Below are positions 20,101 through 29,951 of a stretch of DNA of 64,000 nucleotides, in pieces (position 1 is the stretch's first letter; the number at the start of each line of letters is the position of its first letter). The translations under genes were made by a program, and so were the position numbers. Location: assembly GCA_946965045.2 (NCBI GenBank), contig OX337229.1:3224001-3288000 (forward strand), in the 5' to 3' direction. This DNA comes from Epithemia pelagica (Eukaryota; Bacillariophyta; Bacillariophyceae; Surirellales; Surirellaceae). Under the pieces are notes generated by a model. The model had not been told where the DNA came from and did no database searches. It saw nothing but the letters and a program-made list of their open reading frames with translations.

Positions 20101-20350
20101 TCGGTGAGCCAATGAAGCTGCCTCACGAAGAATCTGTAATCGTTGATGTTGGGGGTACAATATGTTGATAGTGCCACGTGAGATTCAATATATGCTGAGT
20201 CTCCATTTTCGAGCAACAGAACGTACCTCACACCACGACAAGTTATCGTATGAGTTCCCACCAGCAGTCTCATCACCATAACTCGATTCAGATTCTTGAG
20301 GTCGTGTCAAGGGAGAATTTGTCGATTCACCTTTCGTTGGGCTGTTGCTA

Positions 20351-20381
<31 letters not shown>

Positions 20382-20532
20382 TGGCTTGATCACGCTCTTT
20401 CTCGATCAGTCGACTCTGATTCCTATCGAGCATATATATATCCTCAAAGAGTGGCCGTCGACAGGCCTTTCGAAGAGCTTTAACAATCTTCGACACGTTT
20501 CCATCATGTATTTCTGTCGGCATGTGTTGCAT
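17116..20532 (-). CDS. INTS7: Integrator complex subunit 7
   Basis: Subunit of the nuclear Integrator complex, which cleaves nascent snRNA and other RNA polymerase II transcripts. Two exons: 20227-20532 and 17116-20133, with a GT-AG intron 20134-20226, giving 1107 residues. The N-terminal two thirds is an alpha-solenoid. The family-specific segment is in the C-terminal half: GTLWDLYRLACFAMTVGDFS, HMLWISALEHVACAESLL, FQSRYLLLRLDQLDLI, LYSLANRYQELNQQYGVQF and VPCPFPRDFYSPRSIPL. These correspond in order to conserved blocks of animal INTS7. A C-terminal Ig-like region follows. Exon 1 holds a (ACA)n-coded run of about ten threonines at 20353-20382 (microsatellite). Start chosen at the first ATG; a second Met follows at codon 4. 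Confidence 0.87.
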
Positions 20533-20852
20533 AGAAAAGGTTTTGTAGCTTTCTGATACACGGGATGCGGGATAGACGAAGCGGGCATGGGCATGGTGGA
20601 TACTCGTAGATATGGTCCATGATAGGAGAAAAGTACATGATGTCTTTTGTTCCTAACTTACCTACTCCTACTTTAGCTACCTCTCGCCCCCAAGAGCGAC
20701 TCAAGCGAGAACTCTATGTGAAAATCGCCACTGAAGAGTGGTGTGGTCAGTGGTTGGTGCAAGGGTGAGTTTTTTTTGCTCCGCGTGGTCAGTTCTTTCT
20801 TCTTTGCGCATAGCACATTCCAGAATCTTTTGTCGACCCCACAATCATCACA
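20533..20852. promoter_or_regulatory. Bidirectional upstream region of INTS7 and RIC1-like gene
   Basis: 320 bp between divergent starts, containing a TACTCCTAC element at 20663-20671. No other signal is recognised. Confidence 0.45.
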
Positions 20853-23800
20853 ATGGGGTTGCCAATCGTGATAGGTTCCAAGTCAGTCTCAAGTCGTCCG
20901 ATTGTCACACAGAATTCCTCATCCGAAAGCGATGACCATCCGACTGGAACAGAAACAACAATCCGATATGCACTGCCCGTCCCGAATTCTGCGCGAGCGA
21001 GTCCTTCACCACTGGTGGCCTATGCTGTCACGCACAGTGGCGATAACTTTACCTCCAAGCACTGGTTGTACGAATTGCAAGCATTGGTGAGGTTGGATTT
21101 CTATGCATTGGAACCAAAAGAGAATGGAAGTGATCAGGACCATGGCAAGAAAGAATCCAAGTCCCATTGTGCAGTAGTGGCTGAGTTCTGCATTCAAATT
21201 GCCCCCGCGGCAGAGCCACTCTCCACACAGCAATACCGCGAAACGAGGTACACGGTGCCTCTTCCGATTCCCTGGTCCGACAAATTGGCTTACCCTGACC
21301 CTCGCACGGTCAAGAGTAACAGCAGTTCCCTTATTGCTCATTTCAGCAGTGATCGAAGATCGCTCATTTGCGTCTTTGGGTTGCCCCTGGAAGATCCTTC
21401 CAGTGGTTCATCAAACCTTGTCCCGAGCAACACCATGACTGTGCTGTTTCCGCTACGTCGGATTCCCCCGAGACCCTATGCAGCCCCACAACAGCCTCCA
21501 CCACTTCCGTCTTATCTTGTAGGGACAAGCAGTGCAAGCAATCAAACGACGGAGGATACGAACAAAACGAACAAGACAATGCTTCCTTTGGCAGCCGCTC
21601 CAAAACCAATTCTGGACGACTTAAGACAGGAACCCATTGACAATATAACCTGTCTTTGCAACATTTCCTTGCAGGATGAGGGGAAGAAGTCGTTCGTATT
21701 GGTGGGCGATGGGAATGGGAACATTCGCGCCATAACAGAGCATCCATTGTCCGTATCCAAGCCTGTTCCATTGCTCCAATCCACAACATTGCTCGACCAT
21801 GACCATACTGAAACCAACAAGGAAGATCACAATGAACTAGAAATAATACATTCTGTTACAGAGGGTTGCGAGGATGACTGCTATAAAGGCAATCTTGCTC
21901 TTTGTCATGTCGATGGCAAAATCAGCCTTTGGAATTGGCAACTTTGGAGAGGACCCAGCGAGAACTCGGAAAATGGTATACTCAAGGAAATTCCAGTTCA
22001 TCTCGACGGTTCTGGTACTCTATGGGATTTTAGTCTGGGGTCTCTGTTATGGAGAGTCCCACAGGCAAATGAACGAGTGGAGCGCATACGGTGGGTCACA
22101 CCTTGGCATCTCGCCTGTCTTTATGCCTCTTCGAGTCACACCAATTGCGTTGCTGTGAGAGTCTGGAGCTGGGTAGATGAAAATGATGATGTTGAACCAG
22201 TGGAACGAGCAACGCTCGCTCTGAAAAAACAGGAGCTCATGGAAACCGCAACTTCCACGTTTGTTCTTCCGGATACAGAGAACTCTGGCAATCTTGTAGC
22301 ACGCGTACAATCTCAGTTGGATTATGATGCTTCTACAGATTGTCTTTTGATTAGTTCGGCGTTTAAAGTGGAGACCCCAAATCATAAGGGAACAACCATG
22401 ATCCAAATCCCGTTTGTAACAATATGGAATTGGAGATTAAATGTGAGAGGATTCACGTTGCACCATGCCAATACGTCGGGCGCTCTGGGAATCAGCACAG
22501 TCATTTCGCAGCTGATTCTGGCTCGTGACACTCGGGGTCGTCCACGCCTTGCTCATGTCTTGTCCAATCACCATTCGCCGCATTGCAGAATACTCAAAGA
22601 TCTGTATGAAACAGGTACTCTTTCCCCACTTTCGCAACACCGACATTTTCGTTACTACAAACCAATTGTTCCGCAAACTCCGTTACTTTTAACTCATCAG
22701 TCCGTTTCCTATCCTCATGCCTCGAAGCTCACTGTTACTGAAGACTATCAGATTGAATGGAAAGATGCCATGATTCCAACCGAAAATGATTTTTATCACC
22801 ACGAAAATTTTGGTGAAAGCAATGCTCCCATCCTGGCCTGTATTGGAAAAAGAGGTCTTTCTATTGCCGTTGCAGGACAAAGGTATGGTCTTTGGGTACT
22901 GGAAGAGCCGTCGACTACGGATCAAGGAACAACAACTAGAAAGCGGCCGCGGTGGCACCGATTCTCGAACGACCTGAATGAAAGATCATTCCGTGTTGTT
23001 GCGATGGCCTGGTGGGAAGGACGAACGGATGCAAAGGAGGACTTTATGGCGGAAGATCTGCTTGTTGCTGTTGTGGCAGTTTCTCAAGGAGGCCAAGATG
23101 CGCTGACGGCGCATTACTTGTCCTGCTGGTCTCCTTCTCGTTTGGATCTACAGCATCAACTCTTCAGACAAGTTTCCAAAGAACCTCATATCGGACACGA
23201 TTCTCAGTGGGGCATCCGATTAGCGGATGACATATTTTCCGTATCCATCAGTATCTTGGAAGAACCAACGGAACATGGCACCGCTAGCCAAGGGTCGCCT
23301 CGAAAGGCGATGATTCTTCTCTCCAATGATTCGTTAGCAAAGGACTTCATGGTTTTCCAGGCGCAATTGGTGCGAAGATCACAATCATCCGCAGTGACCT
23401 ACAGTGAGAAGCAACCCTGTGCAGCATTGATCCGCTGTGTGGGTGAATATAACTTGGGATACCCTTCCGATCTGTTTCTTGCCGGAGGATCGTTTGCCTT
23501 TGATCTCCTTTCCACACGAAAAGGGACAAATCAGTCAGATCTCCTGGATTACGTTGCCACGATTGGTGCTATTCGGCGAGGCAGCACCGGTTTCGATGCA
23601 ATAGCAGTCTCGGCGTCCGAAGTATTTGCCATTGAGTCGGTTCCGCTTCCATCTTGTTCACACTCCCACTTCGTTGAGGTTACAACCTACTGGCTTTCCG
23701 AAGTTGCAGCGATGCTTCACACGTTTGTATGGACACTGCAACTATCCGATGGTTCCTTGATATGTTGGTCCGTTCCGTTTTGCGCAACTGTTGAGGATCA

Positions 23801-25493
23801 TGCTGCTTTGGTACAAAATGTCAGTTCCGCAAAAGGCTTGTGGACGACAGAAGGCGATTGTCAGACGTTGGTCGAGAGTTGCAATCTCCTCTTGGGGAGC
23901 CTCTGCAAGACGGGTAGCACTGAGACCTGGATGCAGTTGTCCAGTACAACGTCCAAGCAAGAATTTCCGCTTGGGCCTCTCCCAGGTTCAGATTCTGGTG
24001 TTGTTCTTGTTTCTGGCCAGATGTGTCGTAAGCTTCATCGCCAACTTGGACAAGATTTTGAAAAAGACGACTTCAGCGCTGACTTTCTGGGCTATGAGAT
24101 TTTCGGTCCCTGCGATTTTCTTCTATTTCCACCTGCCATTGTGAGTGCATTGTACATGTTTCTACAAAACCCTGATGCAGTTCATGTCAAACAACACCTG
24201 CTCTGGAGACTCGGATCGTATCCGTTCCTTGATTCCGCCATCATTGTACTTCGTTTATTGGCTCTTCGTGCCGTCGAAATTCACGCCTCGACATCTTCGT
24301 CCAACCGATCTGTATTGAAATCAGTGACGATGCTTGTTCGAGATCTCGTATCACCCCTCAAGTTTGCTACTTTTTTCCTAGAACTTGGGCGACAACTGGA
24401 ACCAAAGTGTTTCGATCATCTGCATCCCTTACCAGATCCTCACATGCAGGAACTCTCTGACCTGATAAACACAATTCTAGAATCAGGATGCCTCGAAATA
24501 TCTGTTGCATCTTTACCACTGTTGGAGGATCGTTTACACTCGAGTGCACTCTGTACGTTCATACTCAATCACTGCTTGCATAAGCTTACAATTCCAAGTG
24601 GCCAAATTTTTCCAGAAGAAGAGGCGAGAATCACGCCAGACGTCTTCCGTTATGGACTGAAACTGTCGGATCCCGACGGCTACGATGAGGAATTGAACAC
24701 AGACCAACTTAGCGAAGCTATCAATGACTCGATGGCAAATGATTCGATAAGGTCGCAACGGAATGAATGCATCCAGGATGACGAAGAAACACCCTATACT
24801 GAAAGCAATGGAGCGTCCTACTTCTGTGGTCTTTCTAAATTCTTCGGTCCATCACGGCGGCCGAACATTGAAAAGAAAGCAACAATGGATGCTGCTTCAT
24901 CTACCAGTGACAATGGTTTTGACTTTGACGTTAACGATGATGTCGAGTTGGTGAAGCCCCTGACAAATGAGGGACCTGCGTCAATAGTGAGTCCAAGCCC
25001 AACTGCCGCAGGTGTTGTGGCACGTCATATGCTGCGGCCCATATTTACAAAAGGTCTTCCAGACTGGCCAGAGGTGGGACGCATCTCAGAACTTGTTCTT
25101 GGTTCCAGGGCTTCTATCAGTGGCGTAAAATCATGCAGCGATGAACACTTTTTTGCCTTGCTGAAGCAAACCAAGGTTTCTGCGTTTGAATCTTGGGTGC
25201 CTAAAGGTGCTTCTGCATCTGAAGAAGTAGATCGATTCTTGATCCAGAACTTGACGATATGCCCCCAAGCGCTTACTATCGATGCGGCAAAGGCTGCGTA
25301 CGAGCTCGTCTTTGTCTTGCTCGCATACGAGGATGTATGTGAAGATATGCACGAGGAAGTTCCTGGCCTTCTTCTCCTTACCCTGGTTGTTGGCCACTGC
25401 GTCGATTGTGTTCAAATTTTTACGGAGGGCAATAGGGGTGAAAGCTTTCTGATCAAACGGTTCCGGAAAGCCCTTCATAGACTTGCAAGATGA
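20853..25493 (+). CDS. Large beta-propeller/alpha-solenoid protein, RIC1-like
   Basis: 1546-residue intronless protein. The N-terminal half has WD-like blades (SFVLVGDGNGNIRAIT, LALCHVDGKISLWNWQLW, CVAVRVWSW). The stretch CIGKRGLSIAVAGQRYGLWV followed by RWHRFSNDLNERSFRVVAMA, then WWEG and DLLVAVVAV, resembles the propeller of RIC1, the subunit that with RGP1 activates Rab6 at the Golgi. The C-terminal half is alpha-helical (LLFPPAIVSALYMFLQNP, SLPLLEDRLHSSALCTFILN) with an acidic linker near residues 1270-1360. The RIC1 assignment rests on one segment only. Other propeller-solenoid scaffolds, such as nucleoporins, remain possible. It converges on the small GTPase gene (65 bp between stops), which may be coincidence. 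Confidence 0.45.
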   Translation: MGLPIVIGSKSVSSRPIVTQNSSSESDDHPTGTETTIRYALPVPNSARASPSPLVAYAVTHSGDNFTSKHWLYELQALVRLDFYALEPKENGSDQDHGKKESKSHCAVVAEFCIQIAPAAEPLSTQQYRETRYTVPLPIPWSDKLAYPDPRTVKSNSSSLIAHFSSDRRSLICVFGLPLEDPSSGSSNLVPSNTMTVLFPLRRIPPRPYAAPQQPPPLPSYLVGTSSASNQTTEDTNKTNKTMLPLAAAPKPILDDLRQEPIDNITCLCNISLQDEGKKSFVLVGDGNGNIRAITEHPLSVSKPVPLLQSTTLLDHDHTETNKEDHNELEIIHSVTEGCEDDCYKGNLALCHVDGKISLWNWQLWRGPSENSENGILKEIPVHLDGSGTLWDFSLGSLLWRVPQANERVERIRWVTPWHLACLYASSSHTNCVAVRVWSWVDENDDVEPVERATLALKKQELMETATSTFVLPDTENSGNLVARVQSQLDYDASTDCLLISSAFKVETPNHKGTTMIQIPFVTIWNWRLNVRGFTLHHANTSGALGISTVISQLILARDTRGRPRLAHVLSNHHSPHCRILKDLYETGTLSPLSQHRHFRYYKPIVPQTPLLLTHQSVSYPHASKLTVTEDYQIEWKDAMIPTENDFYHHENFGESNAPILACIGKRGLSIAVAGQRYGLWVLEEPSTTDQGTTTRKRPRWHRFSNDLNERSFRVVAMAWWEGRTDAKEDFMAEDLLVAVVAVSQGGQDALTAHYLSCWSPSRLDLQHQLFRQVSKEPHIGHDSQWGIRLADDIFSVSISILEEPTEHGTASQGSPRKAMILLSNDSLAKDFMVFQAQLVRRSQSSAVTYSEKQPCAALIRCVGEYNLGYPSDLFLAGGSFAFDLLSTRKGTNQSDLLDYVATIGAIRRGSTGFDAIAVSASEVFAIESVPLPSCSHSHFVEVTTYWLSEVAAMLHTFVWTLQLSDGSLICWSVPFCATVEDHAALVQNVSSAKGLWTTEGDCQTLVESCNLLLGSLCKTGSTETWMQLSSTTSKQEFPLGPLPGSDSGVVLVSGQMCRKLHRQLGQDFEKDDFSADFLGYEIFGPCDFLLFPPAIVSALYMFLQNPDAVHVKQHLLWRLGSYPFLDSAIIVLRLLALRAVEIHASTSSSNRSVLKSVTMLVRDLVSPLKFATFFLELGRQLEPKCFDHLHPLPDPHMQELSDLINTILESGCLEISVASLPLLEDRLHSSALCTFILNHCLHKLTIPSGQIFPEEEARITPDVFRYGLKLSDPDGYDEELNTDQLSEAINDSMANDSIRSQRNECIQDDEETPYTESNGASYFCGLSKFFGPSRRPNIEKKATMDAASSTSDNGFDFDVNDDVELVKPLTNEGPASIVSPSPTAAGVVARHMLRPIFTKGLPDWPEVGRISELVLGSRASISGVKSCSDEHFFALLKQTKVSAFESWVPKGASASEEVDRFLIQNLTICPQALTIDAAKAAYELVFVLLAYEDVCEDMHEEVPGLLLLTLVVGHCVDCVQIFTEGNRGESFLIKRFRKALHRLAR

Positions 25494-25558
25494 GAGATGC
25501 GTGACTTGGGCCGAAAACGTCATGTTTGGCATAGCCGTGCAGGTCTTAGAGGAGAGCG

Positions 25559-26252
25559 CTACAAAATGATACAACCACCTTCTCCTGTTTCAACAAGCAA
25601 TCCATCATCTTTCTCGAGTTCCTTCATCAGTGTATGAAACACCTCTGCAACATTTTCCCCAGTGCGACTTGAGCATTCAATGTATGGGACACCCCACGAG
25701 TCGGCGAGCTGTTGTGCTTCCTCATAGCTAACCTGCCGTCGAGTTTCCGCCAAATCACTCATGCTACCAACGATAACACGCGGGACGTCGGGAAAATCGC
25801 CCAATGTATTCACAAGGAGATCATTGACTTGGGATATCTGAACGAAGCTTTTCCGCGATGCGATACTGAATACCAACGCATAACCATGAACTCCCAGTGA
25901 CGCATTTCTGGACAATCGAGAGTATTCGTCCTGTTCAGACAAGAACATTTGCAAGGAACAAATAAAGCCAATAAGTTCATCTCCCAACATGGCAGCAAAG
26001 ATGAACCTTTATCATGTGCCGTTCGCCCTCGTTTTCACCTACCATGCCTGCCGTATCGACAATGTCTGTGGCAAAGTGCACTTTTCGAAATCGAATTGTT
26101 TTGTTGTACGTAGTCTCAATTGTTGGCACGTAGGCATCCGAGAATGTGCCAGTGGTGAAACTGTTGATAATGGATGATTTTCCTACCGAGCGGAAACCGA
26201 GTAAGGCCACCTTCCGATACACGAGCGGTGGATCTTTCCCTTTGTGGCTCAT
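25559..26252 (-). CDS. Rheb-like small GTPase with altered switch and G4 motifs
   Basis: Ras-superfamily protein of 193 residues. Two exons, 26043-26252 and 25559-25930, with a GT-AG intron 25931-26042. The G1 loop is intact (GFRSVGKSS), the switch I threonine is present (YVPTIETTY), and G5 reads SSRTG. The joined switch II reads DTAGMDEYS, where Rheb has DTAGQDEYS, so the Gln equivalent is Met. G4 reads VGSMSDL instead of VGNKxDL. The C-terminus is GGCIIL, a CaaX box ending in Leu, predicting geranylgeranylation and membrane attachment. Rheb controls TOR in animals and fungi; a TOR-linked role here is inference. The unusual residues suggest slow hydrolysis and weaker guanine selectivity, or a pseudo-GTPase. 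Confidence 0.85.
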
Positions 26253-26769
26253 CCTCCCAGTCTCGGCATGCTATATCTAATATCTATGGTAAAAGGAGGT
26301 GCAATGCCTTCTCTTCTCCTTCTGTTCAAAGGGTGCATTTTCCACTCTCTGACATCGCGACCCTCCTCCGTATCATAAAGAGGAAAAACCACACAGCGAC
26401 TTAAGCGCGTATCATCGGAGTTTTGCAAACGGAAGACGTGGTGCTATGGAAAACTACCCTTACTATCAGGCCGAATGAGATCGCCTGAGATAATAGAGGA
26501 ATAGCGCTGATGTAGTATGGGGATACAAACGTTCTACTCCTAGGACAAAGAGCCATGCATCCTGCATACACAATTACTTTCTAGCTTTCATACCGACTCA
26601 AAAGGCACCACTATCTACCGCATAAAGTGGTCCAACCAACAATATCGAGGTTTTAATGTCAACCTGGGGACGCAAGGTCAGAAGTTCAGCAGGAACATGG
26701 TTCCGTAATATATGAAAAGTAAACAGCGCAGGAGTTTCAGATTCAGACCAGGAAACAGAATCTCTTCTC
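26253..26769. other. Upstream region of Rheb-like gene and 3' flank of membrane protein gene
   Basis: 517 bp without a convincing reading frame. Contains a CTACTCCTAGG element at 26534-26544. It should hold the Rheb-like promoter and the 3' untranslated region of the next gene. Confidence 0.45.
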
Positions 26770-27924
26770 TCAACCAAATGAAATAACGGCCCAGGCGATC
26801 AGCAGAGCAGAATAGGTAGAAAGAAAGAGAATCGAATCCATGGAACGGTATAGCCGATTGCGCTTGTTGGGAAGTTTTGTCGACATGACACTGTTAGCCA
26901 CCAATTCAAGTCGTTCTGACAAGTAACCATCGGCACAAAGTCGAAGGGCAATATTATCAATCGTTTGAAGAAACTGAAGAGCTGCAAAATTAAGAAATAG
27001 CGGAAGAACCTCCGTGGCTTTGATCAGAATGATAAAATTGACAAAGAGACTGTACATTCCATCCACTCCACGACAAAAATTTGCCACATGGAACTTCCAT
27101 TTGGTCGCGTCGGGATTCTGCATCTTGATTAGTGGAGAGTATTTGATATTGGCCACCATGAAGTACGTAGCAATCAAGTCGTCTTGCATAGCGACTGCAA
27201 CAGGAAGCATAAAAAACTGTGTCACCAAAACCTGTTCCGAGATGTTTTCCGGCTGAGGAATATCCACAGCGTCGAGGGCAAGGAAGGTGTACAAAGTTAA
27301 CTTGAGAATAAAAATGTAAATGCCGTACCAAAATGCCTGACCAAAGACTCGCGAAAGAAAGAACATGTTATATACATCGTCATTGATTTCAACCCATTCG
27401 TTGCGAGTCAGCGTTGTATCGCTCTGATTGCCACCCATGGATTTGACAGAAGACAAGGAGTCCAAGCCCGGCCGACTGCCAATGGAGGTACTGTTGGGAG
27501 TGGGATTGAATTCCACATCTTTGGCTGGGGGCGGAGGACGTTGTGGCATTGGTGGACGCGGGGGTCCGTGTCCATTCTCATACCGACGCTGTTGCTGTTG
27601 CTGTGGAGGAGGAGGAGGCGAACGTTGCGACGGTGGTCGCTGTGCCGGTGGACGAGGATTTATGGGTGGCTGAGGTGGAGACTTGACACTGGTTCGAGGT
27701 TGACCTGCCAGAGGTGGTCCCTGACTGCCACCAACAGATCCTTGTGTGGTAGGTCTTGCCTTCGGCTTCTTTGCGCTAGCCTGTGTTGAAGAACCGACTG
27801 ACGACTCGGACCGAGATGTTTGTGTACCATTAGAAGCTGGAGCTTTTGGCTTGGGTCGCTTAGGTTTGTCGACGCTTGCTCCGGCCTGTTTGATGCTGTT
27901 ACCTGGTTGAGCACCTCCTTCCAT
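26770..27924 (-). CDS. Proline-rich multi-pass membrane protein
   Basis: 384 residues. The first 160 are Pro/Gln/Ser/Lys-rich and probably cytosolic and disordered (runs of PPPP, QQQQQ). The C-terminal 200 residues contain about four or five hydrophobic segments: AFWYGIYIFILKLTLYTFLA, VTQFFMLPVAVAMQ, MYSLFVNFIILI with VLPLFLNFAAL, and a final SILFLSTYSALLIAWAVISF. Between them lies the polar motif FLQTIDNIALRLCADGYLSE. No signal peptide is present. No family could be named; the layout resembles conserved stramenopile membrane proteins of unknown role. The ATG at 27924 is the first in frame. A MITE sits 143 bp upstream of it. Confidence 0.72.
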   Translation of the reverse strand: MEGGAQPGNSIKQAGASVDKPKRPKPKAPASNGTQTSRSESSVGSSTQASAKKPKARPTTQGSVGGSQGPPLAGQPRTSVKSPPQPPINPRPPAQRPPSQRSPPPPPQQQQQRRYENGHGPPRPPMPQRPPPPAKDVEFNPTPNSTSIGSRPGLDSLSSVKSMGGNQSDTTLTRNEWVEINDDVYNMFFLSRVFGQAFWYGIYIFILKLTLYTFLALDAVDIPQPENISEQVLVTQFFMLPVAVAMQDDLIATYFMVANIKYSPLIKMQNPDATKWKFHVANFCRGVDGMYSLFVNFIILIKATEVLPLFLNFAALQFLQTIDNIALRLCADGYLSERLELVANSVMSTKLPNKRNRLYRSMDSILFLSTYSALLIAWAVISFG

Positions 27925-28067
27925 GGTGATGGGTCGGTCTCGTCAAACTTCGTACTCTTGTTGCTTATGAATAAAAGGGGAGTTTGGAGTTTGTCAACCA
28001 CGTTTTCTTTCCGTCCAGAAACAATGATCGAGAAAGGCTGAATAGTACACGACAGCGGACACTCTTA

Positions 28068-28778
28068 GGGGGTATGTTATCGGGCGCGCGGAGCATGGGC
28101 GGAGCATGGATGTGGGGGGAGCAATGCATGCTCCACGATGCATGCTCCGCGCGTCTATATTATCGGTGGGCGGATGCAGAGATGCGGAGCATGCGCGGCG
28201 CGCGCGCTCAAAATCCTCGACCGTCACGGAAACGCGTATGGGTCGCCTTAAGTATGGAATCGAAAAGGAAGGAGAAGAGCAACTTTGGGAAGACGATGGC
28301 AAGCAAAGGGGTGGTTTCCGGACACAATAATCATTCCCTTTATAGACTACTTATCATTTAGAGTATCCATTGGATATTTCACCTGTTGTTCTGTTGGCCC
28401 TACGAGCTCATGTGGGAAAGACACGTCAATTTCCATGCTCTACGGAAACACAACCTCCACCATGAGGATGGAAAAGACTCCTAAAGAGCAAGGCAGCAAC
28501 AGTTGGCCGACTATATGTACTTGTCTACAATACTAGTGCCTAGATAGACTCTGTCATCGCTTTTGTCCATGACAAATCCATCATCGGAAGACTTCGACTG
28601 TTCGACGCATTGAGTGTGTGGTGTGTGGGCGCGTGATTTTGCTTCCAACCATGCTCCACCCGCACTCTTCCTCCGCATGTAAATTTTGCGGAGGAAAGCT
28701 CTATATCCGGGTTGGTTTGGCCTTTCTCCGCCCATATCATGCTCCGCACATGCTCCGCGCGCCCGATAATATACCCCC
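28068..28778. mobile_element. MITE with TTA duplications (PIF/Harbinger-like)
   Basis: 711-bp non-coding element with inverted termini. The left end reads GGGGGTATGTTATCGGGCGC and the right end, complemented, GGGGGTATATTATCGGGCGC. Similarity continues through GCGGAGCATG, about 41 bp with two mismatches. It is flanked on both sides by TTA (28065-28067 and 28779-28781), the target duplication typical of PIF/Harbinger elements. The 6-mer ACTCTT also flanks it at one base offset, so a longer duplication is an alternative reading. Internally there are several further GGAGCATG/CATGCTCC copies and a hairpin at 28668-28696. No transposase is encoded. Confidence 0.85.
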
Positions 28779-28781
28779 TTA

Positions 28782-29282
28782 CTCTTGGCCATCACTTTGT
28801 GTCTCCAGTTGATGTCTAGTCGATCTAATCGGACAAAAAATTATCGCCTCAGTGCCGCGCCAACCGGCACCATTCTCCAAGATCTAAAGTACTAAAGAAT
28901 GTCTCACTTGTTCGCGGATAAGGAGGTCTATGCGCGCCAACGCTCTGAATTGTCTAAATAATCCAATCTTCAATCATGACCACGACAAACGAGTGGCGGG
29001 AAAGTTGATGACGTCACAGTATGACAGACAGTGCTACTGCTACAATACGAGTACGCTGCAAACTGCAAATTGTACATCCATGAATACAGTAGACATGTAC
29101 TCCTACTATTGTAGAGACAAGAAAGAAGACAAGGAGAGATGGACAAGTCAAAATGAATGCCGCAGCCCAATGACCATGACCACTTGCGCCAACATGGAAG
29201 AAGGGATGCAACCACCAGAACCACCCGCCCTTGCTCCTGCCCCTTCCAATCCTTCCAAAACATAATTGTTGGACCATGATTT
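28782..29282. other. Spacer downstream of the MITE
   Basis: 501 bp. A plus-strand frame of 111 codons at 28930-29265 has no conserved feature and unlikely composition, and is not called. The region presumably contains the promoter of the small gene starting at 29283. Confidence 0.4.
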
Positions 29283-29951
29283 ATGTGGCTTTTTGTGGCC
29301 CTACCTAGTAGGGTAAGATTGGTCCGGAGTCAACTACCTAGAGGAGTAGGTAGTCTAGCCAACCTTGGTTTTAGGTTCCCAAAGTTCCAAGGAGACGACG
29401 ACAATGCAACAATGAAGGATCTACCGATCGTCGACATGGAACAGGACAGGGAGGAACCGAGTGTTGACCAAATGGCTTGTAACCAAAAGGACTCATCAAC
29501 TGAAACAGAAACAGCTGAAACACACGACGGGATGCGCACGTTTGAGGAACTTCTTGCAATGTGTCGCCAAACGAAACAAGTAGAATTTAATGACGAATAC
29601 ATGGATCCATTTGAGTGGACAGTGAGAAAGGCGGTCCCTATGCCCGCCGTCTACTACTGGGATGTGTTCGAGGAACAAAACGAGTCTATGAAAAAGGATA
29701 TTCCATGGAAGATCCGTTGGTGGCATAAAATCGTGGGATCCTTAGAAAACACCTCTAATGTTGTCAATCAGTGGGTGGCACTTCCGATTGCAAGGACGCT
29801 AGGTATAACGGATTCTCGCGTGGCATATGTTACTGAGAGCATGACTGAGGAAGAGTTGCAGGAGTCAAAGCGTGTCGTCATTGAACGAAGGCAACGGCAA
29901 CAGATAATAAGTGAGGAACAAGATGAGGCAAACAACAAAGAAACTGCTTAA
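29283..29951 (+). CDS. Small conserved-looking protein of unknown function
   Basis: 222 codons from the first ATG. The first 35 residues are hydrophobic and arginine-rich without acids (MWLFVALPSRVRLVRSQ), resembling a mitochondrial presequence. However, this segment is coded by DNA containing the intergenic AGGAGTA element (29334-29352), so a start at Met44 (29412) is also plausible. The core has a Trp/Tyr-rich stretch (PMPAVYYWDVFEEQNESMKK, then IPWKIRWWHKIVG) and a C-terminal Arg/Gln/Glu helix. No family is recognised. Confidence 0.55.
   Translation: MWLFVALPSRVRLVRSQLPRGVGSLANLGFRFPKFQGDDDNATMKDLPIVDMEQDREEPSVDQMACNQKDSSTETETAETHDGMRTFEELLAMCRQTKQVEFNDEYMDPFEWTVRKAVPMPAVYYWDVFEEQNESMKKDIPWKIRWWHKIVGSLENTSNVVNQWVALPIARTLGITDSRVAYVTESMTEEELQESKRVVIERRQRQQIISEEQDEANNKETA

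Noticed and set aside
28930-29265. 111-codon plus-strand frame considered as an upstream exon of the 29283 gene
   Set aside because: No in-frame splice join to the downstream frame was found and composition is not protein-like.
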